Positions 5,622-11,663 of a stretch of 12,680 bases of DNA are shown here, piece by piece (position 1 is the stretch's first letter; each line of letters begins with the position of its first letter). The notes beneath the pieces are model-generated. The model was not told the origin of the DNA, searched no databases, and saw only the letters and a program-made list of their open reading frames with translations. Where the stretch lies: positions 1 to 12,680 of the forward strand of contig DAIDAW010000017.1 of the NCBI GenBank assembly GCA_027310425.1. The letters run 5' to 3'. Source of the stretch: a bacterium. Lineage in GTDB: Bacteria; Patescibacteriota; Minisyncoccia; UBA6257; Brennerbacteraceae. The translations under genes and the position numbers were made by a program.

Positions 5622-7340
5622 ATGCGATTTTTATCTTTCTCCGCGGTTGCACGGCGCATTGCAAAGTTCGCTGCAGCTCATAAATTCTTGGTCGTGCTCG
5701 GCGCGTTGGGGTTGGCGCTTGCCGCTTGGGGAGGCGTTCGATCGTTTCAGGCAAACAATCAAGGCACTCGGTATGTTCTGGCAAAAGTCCAAAAAACCAC
5801 AATCGTCACATCAGTGAGCGGTTCGGGACAAGTATCCGCGACGTCGCAGGTTGATGTAAAAGCGAAAGCATCCGGCGAAATTATTCAGATCGTGGCGCAG
5901 GAGGGGACGTATGTCGGGCAAGGCGCCGTGCTTGCGCGCATCGACGCGACGAATGCGCAAAAAGCAGTGCGGGATGCGACGATTGCGCTTGAGAATCAGC
6001 GTTTGACTTTGGAAAAACTCGCCGGCTCTGATGCTGCTTCGGTGCCGCGCAACAAGCAGGATGCGATCGATGCTCTGGAACGCGCATATGCGGATGGATT
6101 TAGCAGCACCGCCAACGCATTTCTTGATTTTCCGTCCATCATGGCGGGCATGCAGCAAATCGTGCTCGGTTATACGCTCAACGCATCGCAATGGAACATT
6201 GATTGGTACGCGAACGCGGTGCAGCGATACACCTCCGCGGGGCAGCAATACCGCGATCAGGCGTATGAAAGCTTCCAGCGCGCTCGCGCGTCTTATGACG
6301 CGGCATTCGCGCAATACAAAGCGACTGATCGGGATGCCGCGACTTCGTCGGTCGACGCGCTTTTGAACAGCACGTATGCGGCAGCACAGGATATTGCCGA
6401 GGCGGTAAAGGCGATGACGAATCTCGTGCAGTTTTACGAAGACACGCTCAATCAATACGGTTTCAAGCCGAATGCGCTCGCGGATACGCAGCTTGCTACT
6501 CTGAATTCGTATACCAGCAAGGCGAATGCGCAACTCGCCACGCTCCGCAGCGCGGTCAATACGATCAAGACAGACGTTACGGCAGTTGCGGATGCCGACC
6601 TTGAATTGAAAGCGGCGCAGTTGAATCTCCAGCAGCGTGAAAATGCGCTTCGCGACGCAGAACAGAATTTGGAAGATTATACAGTACGCGCTCCGTTTGC
6701 GGGCTTAGTGGCGGATGTGAGCGCAAACGTCGGTGATTCGGCCGGATCGGGCACAACGATTGCAACAATGATTTCCCAGCAAAAGCTTGCAACGATCTCG
6801 CTCAATGAAGTGGATGCTGCGAAAATCAAAACAGGACAGAAAACAACGCTCACTTTTGATGCGATTGACGGTTTGACCATCGCGGGCGAAGTTACGCAAG
6901 TTGATGCGATCGGTGCCGTAAGCCAGGGCGTGGTTACGTACGGAGTGACGATCCAATTCGATACGCAGGATCCCCGCGTGAAATCGGGGATGAGCGTGAA
7001 TGCCGCGATTGTGACCGAAGTGAAACAGAACGTGCTTGCCGTACCGAATGCCGCGGTACGGGCTCAAGGATCTGTTTCGTATGTAGAGATTCTGCGGACC
7101 ATACCGAATCAGGCAGGAAATCAGACAAGCGCAACCGTTGTGACGCGCGAGCAGCCGATACAGCAAGAAGTGCAGGTTGGGGCGGCGAACGATACGGACA
7201 TTGAGATCCTTTCCGGTTTGAGCGAAGGCCAATGGGTTATTGCGCGCAGCGCGCTTTCCAGCGCCCGCCCGGCGCAGACCTCCCAGGCACCGAGCTTGTT
7301 CGGCGGCGGAGGAGGGGGCGCGCGCGGCGCAGGGCACTAG
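5622..7340 (+). CDS. MacA/HlyD-type periplasmic adaptor with large helical insertion
   Basis: A 572-residue membrane fusion protein: N-terminal anchor (about residues 19-38); first half of the lipoyl domain (about 75-108, ASGEIIQIVAQEGTYVGQG); a helical region; second lipoyl half starting near residue 350 (YTVRAPFAGLVADVSANVG); then beta-barrel and membrane-proximal domains to about 545, and a Gly-rich GGGGGGARGAGH tail. In MacA the hairpin between the lipoyl halves is about 100 residues; here about 240 residues separate them, mostly Ala/Gln/Tyr-rich predicted helix. Start: the frame is open further upstream (from 5397), but ATG 5622, just after the DUF5666 stop at 5617, gives the correct anchor. 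Its partners are the MacB-type ATPase and permease directly downstream. It would link an inner-membrane ABC exporter to the cell surface. No outer-membrane TolC-like gene is present. Confidence 0.92.
   Translation: MRFLSFSAVARRIAKFAAAHKFLVVLGALGLALAAWGGVRSFQANNQGTRYVLAKVQKTTIVTSVSGSGQVSATSQVDVKAKASGEIIQIVAQEGTYVGQGAVLARIDATNAQKAVRDATIALENQRLTLEKLAGSDAASVPRNKQDAIDALERAYADGFSSTANAFLDFPSIMAGMQQIVLGYTLNASQWNIDWYANAVQRYTSAGQQYRDQAYESFQRARASYDAAFAQYKATDRDAATSSVDALLNSTYAAAQDIAEAVKAMTNLVQFYEDTLNQYGFKPNALADTQLATLNSYTSKANAQLATLRSAVNTIKTDVTAVADADLELKAAQLNLQQRENALRDAEQNLEDYTVRAPFAGLVADVSANVGDSAGSGTTIATMISQQKLATISLNEVDAAKIKTGQKTTLTFDAIDGLTIAGEVTQVDAIGAVSQGVVTYGVTIQFDTQDPRVKSGMSVNAAIVTEVKQNVLAVPNAAVRAQGSVSYVEILRTIPNQAGNQTSATVVTREQPIQQEVQVGAANDTDIEILSGLSEGQWVIARSALSSARPAQTSQAPSLFGGGGGGARGAGH
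7317..7334 (+). repeat. 18-base repeat, copy 1 (adaptor tail)
   Basis: GGCGCGCGCGGCGCAGGG occurs here at the end of the adaptor gene and again, identical, at 9470-9487 in the second DUF5666-like gene. Both copies encode GARGAG in a glycine/alanine-rich disordered segment, so either chance low complexity or local duplication could explain it. Confidence 0.6.
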
Positions 7341-7343
7341 ACT

Positions 7344-8057
7344 ATGATAGAAATCTCCGATATTACCAAGACATATGTGGACGGCCCGTTGCGCTTTCAG
7401 GCTCTGCGCGGCGTCAGCTTTTCCATTGATGACGGCGAATTTGTGGCCATCATGGGGCCGTCCGGATCAGGAAAATCCACTTTGATGCACATTCTGGGAT
7501 GCCTCGACACGCCTACGAGCGGCGCGTATGCGCTGGACGGGAGGGATGTATCAGAGCTGGACGACGACGAGCTTGCAAGAATCCGATGCGAGAAAATAGG
7601 ATTCGTATTCCAGGCGTTCAATCTTTTGCCGCGCGCGACCGTTATGCGTAATGTGGCGCTGCCGCTCGTGTATGCGGATGTGCCGGCGGAGGAGCGCGAA
7701 GCGCGCGCGCGCAAAGCGCTGAAAGCAGCGGGTCTTGATGAAGCGCATTACGCGCATTTGTCCAACCAGCTTTCCGGCGGGCAAATCCAGCGCGTTGCGA
7801 TCGCGCGCGCACTCGTGAATGATCCGTCGCTGATTTTGGCGGATGAGCCGACTGGAAACTTGGATACGAAAACCGGTGAAGTCGTACTCGGCACTTTTCA
7901 GAAATTAAATCAAGAACAGGGTCGTACGATCGTGCTCATCACGCACGAATCGGACGTCGCGGAACATGCACGTCGCATCATCCATGTGCGCGACGGTCGC
8001 GTGATCGAAGATTCAAAGAGTCATACTCGGCGCATCATCCATCATGAAAATAATTGA
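7344..8057 (+). CDS. macB: MacB/LolD-type ABC transporter ATPase
   Basis: A 237-residue ABC ATPase with every canonical motif: Walker A GPSGSGKST (38-46), Q-loop Q90 in FVFQAFNLLP, signature LSGGQ (143-147), Walker B LILADEP (163-169) with D-loop GNLD, and H-loop H201 in LITHE. The FNLLP after the Q-loop and the overall length place it in the MacB/LolD/FtsE group, where ATPase and permease work as mechanotransmitters. Here the ATPase is a separate polypeptide, as in Bacillus YknY, and is not fused as in E. coli MacB. It starts 3 bases after the adaptor stop and overlaps the permease gene by 14 bases. The last ~12 residues (RRIIHHENN) echo an earlier RRIIHV, because a 12-base direct repeat (7974-7985 and 8031-8042) lies at the overlap. 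Confidence 0.95.
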   Translation: MIEISDITKTYVDGPLRFQALRGVSFSIDDGEFVAIMGPSGSGKSTLMHILGCLDTPTSGAYALDGRDVSELDDDELARIRCEKIGFVFQAFNLLPRATVMRNVALPLVYADVPAEEREARARKALKAAGLDEAHYAHLSNQLSGGQIQRVAIARALVNDPSLILADEPTGNLDTKTGEVVLGTFQKLNQEQGRTIVLITHESDVAEHARRIIHVRDGRVIEDSKSHTRRIIHHENN

Positions 8058-9267
8058 TACACTCCAGGAAACATCAGCGGCTCTGCTCGCCAATAAAGCG
8101 CGATCCGGCCTTACCATGCTCGGTATTGTCATCGGTATTGCGTCCGTCATCGCTATGGTCTCTATCGGTCAGGGAGCGCAACGCTCGATTCAAGAGCGTA
8201 TTCAGAGCATCGGATCCAATCTCATTCTGGTGATGCCCGGCTTTCAGCGCGGCTTAGGATTTCAAGTAAGCCAGGGCAGGGGTTCGGCGCGCACGCTTAC
8301 CCAGCAGGACGCTGATGCCATTGCCGGGTTGAGCGAAGGAGTGGCCGCGGTTGCGCCGGAACTTTCCGGCAGGTATCAGGTGACCGCGAAGGGAACAAAT
8401 ACGAATACAAGCGTCGTGGGCGTCGTGCCTGCGTACCCCGACGTGCGTAACGTGCAGATCGATCTTGGTTCGTTTGTGACGCAGCAGAATATGCTTAGCC
8501 TCTCTAAGGTTGCGGTGCTTGGTCCGACCGCGCGCGACGATCTTTTCGGCACAGATACAAATCCGGTCGGCCAGACGATTCGCATCCGCGGTATAGAATT
8601 CAAAGTTATTGGCGTTACGAAGGCAAAAGGCGGCACCGGATTCGGATCACAGGACGATATGATATTCATTCCGCTGAGCACGGCGCAGAAGTTTCTTGCC
8701 GGCGACGCGTTTGTCACGACAATCAGCGTCCAGGCGCAGAATCAGAATGCTATGGCGGGGTTGCAGCAGGAGATCACCGACCTTCTCCTTGCACGCCATC
8801 GCATCAGCGATCCACAGCTCGCGGATTTCAGCGTCGTGAATCAGAACGATATCGTCGCGACCGCATCAAGCATTGCTCAGACATTTACGATTCTCCTTGC
8901 GTCAGTCGCAGCCATTTCGCTCATCGTGGGCGGCATCGGCATTATGAATATGATGCTCACGACGGTAACTGAGCGTACGCGCGAAATCGGGTTGCGCAAA
9001 GCGATCGGCGCCACGAAACGCGACATTGCCATGCAATTTCTCGTCGAAGCAGTGCTTCTCACCGGCATCGGCGGAGTATTCGGTATTCTGGTTGGCGTTG
9101 GAGTGTCGGTCGCAATCGCAGCATTCGGCGTCCTGCAGACCGCGGTTTCGCTGCCGTCCATCATCCTGGCGGTTGCCGTGTCCGCCGGCATTGGCATCGC
9201 ATTTGGCTTCTATCCGGCGCAGCGCGCGGCGGATCTTAATCCGATTGAAGCGCTCCGTTACGAGTAG
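8044..9267 (+). CDS. macB: MacB-type ABC transporter permease
   Basis: A 407-residue permease with the MacB topology: N-terminal amphipathic start and TM1 (about residues 20-43, SGLTMLGIVIGIASVIAMVSIGQG), a large extracytoplasmic domain (about 44-275), then three TM helices near 282-306, 335-358 and 368-392. TM2 is followed by the conserved cytoplasmic ERTREIGLRKAIGATKRDI coupling segment, and the protein ends PAQRAADLNPIEALRYE, the FtsX/MacB signature. It pairs with the ATPase encoded upstream (14-base overlap) and the adaptor. Known relatives export macrolides, peptides or toxins, or protect against them; the substrate here is unknown. The ATG at 8044 has no obvious ribosome binding site, and overlap coupling is likely. 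Confidence 0.95.
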   Translation: MKIIDTLQETSAALLANKARSGLTMLGIVIGIASVIAMVSIGQGAQRSIQERIQSIGSNLILVMPGFQRGLGFQVSQGRGSARTLTQQDADAIAGLSEGVAAVAPELSGRYQVTAKGTNTNTSVVGVVPAYPDVRNVQIDLGSFVTQQNMLSLSKVAVLGPTARDDLFGTDTNPVGQTIRIRGIEFKVIGVTKAKGGTGFGSQDDMIFIPLSTAQKFLAGDAFVTTISVQAQNQNAMAGLQQEITDLLLARHRISDPQLADFSVVNQNDIVATASSIAQTFTILLASVAAISLIVGGIGIMNMMLTTVTERTREIGLRKAIGATKRDIAMQFLVEAVLLTGIGGVFGILVGVGVSVAIAAFGVLQTAVSLPSIILAVAVSAGIGIAFGFYPAQRAADLNPIEALRYE

Positions 9268-9316
9268 AGCCGGTCATATCCATAGAGAAACTAATAAACT
9301 AATTAAAACATCAATT

Positions 9317-9742
9317 ATGAGAAACATCGTTCTTGCAGTTATTTTGACTGCGGCTGTTGTCGGCGCAGGCGCGTTTTACGGTGGCATGCAGTATAGCCAA
9401 TCTCGGCAAAGGCAAGGAAGCGAAAATTTCCAATCGCGTTTCAATGGTACCCGGACTGGTGCGGGCGCAGGCGCGCGCGGCGCAGGGAATTTTGCGGGCG
9501 GCCAAGTCGTTTCTCTTGACGCCAAGAGTATGACTGTGAAAGCGCCGGACAACAGCTCGCGCATCGTGTTCATCGGCGATGCCACGGTTGTTGCAAAAAC
9601 GGTTCCCGGAGCGCTGTCGGATATCAAAATCGGCGATACGATTTCCGTGCAGGGAAGCACGAATACTGACGGAAGCATCAACGCGCAGACGATTCAAATC
9701 AGGCAGATTGCGTCTTCCTCTTCTCCAATGCAGCAGCATTGA
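9317..9742 (+). CDS. Membrane-anchored DUF5666-like protein (second copy)
   Basis: A 141-residue protein: N-terminal transmembrane or signal segment (about residues 3-22), a linker with a low-complexity GAGAGARGAG stretch (about 48-57), then a small beta domain (about 60-135) with VVSLDAKSMTVKAPDN, IVFIGDATVVAK and DIKIGDTISVQGSTNTDGSINAQTIQI. The last pattern is typical of DUF5666. It is shorter than and only distantly like the copy at 5123-5617, sharing layout more than sequence. Start: the frame is open from within the permease gene, but ATG 9317 places the anchor at the N-terminus. It lies 49 bases after the permease; no Shine-Dalgarno is seen, and the A/T-rich spacer could hold a weak promoter. 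It may be part of the export machine or a surface accessory. Confidence 0.85.
   Translation: MRNIVLAVILTAAVVGAGAFYGGMQYSQSRQRQGSENFQSRFNGTRTGAGAGARGAGNFAGGQVVSLDAKSMTVKAPDNSSRIVFIGDATVVAKTVPGALSDIKIGDTISVQGSTNTDGSINAQTIQIRQIASSSSPMQQH
9470..9487 (+). repeat. 18-base repeat, copy 2 (DUF5666 linker)
   Basis: This is identical to 7317-7334 and again encodes GARGAG, here in the linker between the anchor and the beta domain. Confidence 0.6.
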
Positions 9743-9756
9743 GGTTTTGCAAAATA

Positions 9757-9785
9757 ACGCCGTGTCAGGGCGTACGTGGTACACT
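9757..9785 (+). promoter_or_regulatory. Extended -10 promoter with upstream hairpin, flavoprotein gene
   Basis: TGGTACACT (9777-9785) is an extended -10 (TGN plus TACACT). It ends 10 bases before the ATG at 9796, implying a leaderless or nearly leaderless mRNA. Just upstream, ACGCC (9757-9761) and GGCGT (9769-9773) form an inverted repeat that could be an operator; it has no T-tract. Confidence 0.5.
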
Positions 9786-9795
9786 GGCCGTATCT

Positions 9796-11328
9796 ATGGC
9801 GCGTTTTGACGATTTTCTGGATCGGATTACGATGTATCGGTTGACGCTGTGGCTGCTTGCCGGATTACTGGGGGTTGCCGCAACGCTGAGCATATTCGGC
9901 GCGCTGCCGTTTGTATTATCTGATCTGCTCATTTCAATAGCCGCGCTTGTAATCGTATGCGTTGGCGTAAATGCGTTGTGCAGCCGGCTTTTTTCCGTTC
10001 CCGCAAATCCCGAATCCGCATACATTACTGCGCTGATTCTTGCGCTGCTCCTGTCGCCTGCACCGATAACGCGCGCCGGCGCGCTTGCAAACATGGGATG
10101 GTATTTTCTGGTCGGAAGCACGGCAATGGCTTCCAAATATCTTATCGCGTTCCGGCGCAGCCATATTTTCAACCCTGCTGCGTTCGGTGTTGCAATCGGA
10201 GGAATAGCTTCGGGCAGGTGGGCGAGCTGGTGGGTCGGAACGCCGGTTCTTCTGCTATTCGTTGCAGCCGCTGGATTTCTCATCGTGCGCAAAACCAGGA
10301 GAGCGGATATGGTGTTCAGTTTTCTTGTCGCTGCTTTTGCGGCTGTTGCATACGGCGCTTTTGTGAGCAACGGTTTGCCTATGCAAGCGGTTCAAGCCCT
10401 TGCGTTGCGCACCGCGCTGGTATTTTTTGCAACGGTGATGCTCACTGAGCCTGCGACTGCGCCGGCAGCGCTGCCGCTGCGCATTGCATATGGAATTGCC
10501 GCGGGGATCCTGTTTTCTCCGTATTTTTCGATATTCGGCGTTTCGGGGTTGCCGGAATTCGCGCTGCTCGCAAGCAATGCGATTTTTTATTTTGCAGCCG
10601 GGAAGCAAAGGTATCGGATGACGCTCGTACGCGCGGAACAGTACGCGCCGGACATTTTCGAATTTTCATTCACAGCAGATCGTTTGCCTGCGTTTGCGCC
10701 GGGTCAGTATTTGGAATGGACTATAGGGCACGAACATTCTGACGCGCGCGGCGTGCGCAGATATTTCACCATCGCGTCCGCGCCGGAAGAGCGCGATATC
10801 AAGCTGTGTGCGCGGTTTCCCGAGCATGGAAGCAGTTTCAAGCAAGAATTGCGCGCGCTTGCCCCGGGTGGCATTCTGTTCGCGGGGCAGCGTGCCGGAG
10901 ATTTCGTGCTGCCGAAGGATACAGCGAAAAAACTTGCATTTTGTGCCGGCGGCATCGGCATTACGCCGTTCCGGAGCATGGTAAAACATATGCTCATGGC
11001 TGGCGAGCAGCGCGATGCCGTGCTTCTCTATTCGAATACGCGCGCAGCCGATATTGTATATCAGGATGTATGGGACGAAGCGGCGCGGAAATTCGGGATG
11101 AAAACCGTGCATACGCTTACGGATACAAAGGCGATTCCAAATGATTGGCGTGGACGCAGAGGGTTCATTGATGCGAATTTGATCACTGAGGAAATCTCTG
11201 ATTGGCGCGAGCGGATATTTTATATTTCCGGTCCGCACAGTTTTGTCATTTCAATGGAACGCGCGCTTGAAGCAATGGGCGTTGCGCGCGCGCATATCAA
11301 AACGGATTTTTTCCCGGGATACGCGTAA
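9796..11328 (+). CDS. Membrane flavoprotein: RnfD/NqrB-like domain fused to FNR-type reductase
   Basis: A 510-residue protein in two halves. Residues 1-270 are strongly hydrophobic, with about eight to ten helices. SHIFNPAAFG (about 115-124) and MLTEPATAP (about 217-225) resemble the repeated motifs of RnfD/NqrB membrane subunits. Residues about 275-510 are a ferredoxin-NADP reductase-type module: FAPGQYLEW and RRYFTIASAPEE (near 320) bind FAD, FCAGGIGITPFRSMV (near 383-397) binds the nucleotide, and FYISGPHSFV with a terminal FFPGY completes the fold. No 2Fe-2S cysteine motif follows. It would carry electrons from NAD(P)H through FAD into the membrane, acceptor unknown. Start: the frame is open from 9739, but ATG 9796 follows an extended -10 and gives a sensible cytoplasmic start. 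It may be alone in its operon. Confidence 0.9.
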   Translation: MARFDDFLDRITMYRLTLWLLAGLLGVAATLSIFGALPFVLSDLLISIAALVIVCVGVNALCSRLFSVPANPESAYITALILALLLSPAPITRAGALANMGWYFLVGSTAMASKYLIAFRRSHIFNPAAFGVAIGGIASGRWASWWVGTPVLLLFVAAAGFLIVRKTRRADMVFSFLVAAFAAVAYGAFVSNGLPMQAVQALALRTALVFFATVMLTEPATAPAALPLRIAYGIAAGILFSPYFSIFGVSGLPEFALLASNAIFYFAAGKQRYRMTLVRAEQYAPDIFEFSFTADRLPAFAPGQYLEWTIGHEHSDARGVRRYFTIASAPEERDIKLCARFPEHGSSFKQELRALAPGGILFAGQRAGDFVLPKDTAKKLAFCAGGIGITPFRSMVKHMLMAGEQRDAVLLYSNTRAADIVYQDVWDEAARKFGMKTVHTLTDTKAIPNDWRGRRGFIDANLITEEISDWRERIFYISGPHSFVISMERALEAMGVARAHIKTDFFPGYA

Positions 11329-11330
11329 AA

Positions 11331-11614
11331 GAAAAAGCCACGAGCCTCCCAGGATAGCTTCGTGGCTTTGGCTTTGATAGTCACCGTGAACATTTTTTTC
11401 TTTGTTCGCTGCGTTGTTGGATCTCTATCCAGCAAGATTGCGAACAAACAGAAACCGTATTGGGATTGTCCGAATCTGGTTTTATTCCCCCCTTGGACAA
11501 TAACAGCGTAATGGACAAAACTGTTTCTGTTTGAGCACCCTGGAGACCTCAACCCTTTTTCTTCCTGTGGGAAAAGGGCTTGGAGGGCCTGAACTGGATA
11601 TGAGCCCAAATGTT
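11331..11614 (-). ncRNA. Unassigned structured ncRNA of about 285 nt
   Basis: This gap between two + strand genes has a full minus-strand transcription unit: an extended -10 (11620-11628) at one end and an intrinsic terminator (11334-11369) at the other. Between them are many long inverted repeats: 11401-11409 with 11440-11448 (9 bp), enclosing 11414-11422 with 11427-11435 (8 pairs, one mismatch, CTCT loop); 11445-11455 with 11523-11533 (11 bp perfect); 11465-11471 with 11495-11501 (7 bp, inside the previous one); and 11547-11559 with 11572-11586 (about 13 pairs, small bulges). The 5' end (11603-11610) can pair with 11367-11373 next to the terminator, closing the molecule. I looked for hallmarks of RNase P RNA, tmRNA, SRP RNA and 6S RNA and did not see them. 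The molecule is unidentified; its existence is strongly suggested, its role unknown. Confidence 0.65.
11334..11369 (-). terminator. Intrinsic terminator of the minus-strand RNA, perhaps bidirectional
   Basis: AAAGCCACGA (11334-11343) pairs perfectly with TCGTGGCTTT (11360-11369), and two inner GC pairs extend it. Read on the minus strand the stem is followed by UUUUUCUUUU, a good tract. On the + strand it follows the flavoprotein stop by five bases and may also end that gene, although the T-tract there is interrupted. Confidence 0.8.
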
Positions 11615-11619
11615 GAAAA

Positions 11620-11628
11620 ATTATAGCA
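11620..11628 (-). promoter_or_regulatory. Minus-strand extended -10 promoter of the ncRNA
   Basis: On the minus strand this reads TGCTATAAT, a consensus -10 (11620-11625) with the TGN extension (11626-11628). No good -35 is visible. Transcription would begin near 11613-11614, at the 5' end of the structured region. Confidence 0.65.
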
Positions 11629-11651
11629 TACACAAGTATCTTTTCTCGTTC

Positions 11652-11657
11652 TATAAT
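11652..11657 (+). promoter_or_regulatory. Consensus -10 box of the diguanylate cyclase gene
   Basis: TATAAT here is followed after six bases by the ATG at 11664, so the mRNA probably starts at or next to its start codon. It is back to back with the minus-strand -10 at 11620-11625, about 26 bases apart, forming a divergent promoter pair. No -35 match stands out. Confidence 0.55.
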
Positions 11658-11663
11658 ATGTTT

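Noticed and set aside
6232..6366. Mobile element or CRISPR repeats
   Set aside because: Repetitive GCG/CGC-rich coding sequence here and elsewhere is codon bias. No regularly spaced repeats, terminal inverted repeats or transposase genes were found in the window.
9757..9773. Terminator after the second DUF5666 gene
   Set aside because: The 5-bp hairpin has no T-tract and lies directly upstream of an extended -10; an operator is more likely.
10666..11238. Minus-strand open frame of 190 codons
   Set aside because: It is a shadow of the clearly conserved FNR domain on the + strand, with Arg-rich, unpatterned translation typical of antisense frames in G/C-rich genes.
11331..11614. RNase P RNA, tmRNA, SRP RNA or 6S RNA
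   Set aside because: I saw no GAAAGUCCGGGC/ACAGAA core pairing of RNase P, no tRNA-like ends with GGTTCGA of tmRNA, no GGAA-loop/AGCAG SRP apex, and no single long rod with central bubble as in 6S. A very diverged member cannot be excluded by eye.
11220..11633. Open minus-strand frame of 137 codons across the ncRNA region
   Set aside because: It overlaps the 3' end of the flavoprotein gene, runs through the terminator, and its protein has no recognisable pattern. The ATG lies upstream of the predicted transcription start.
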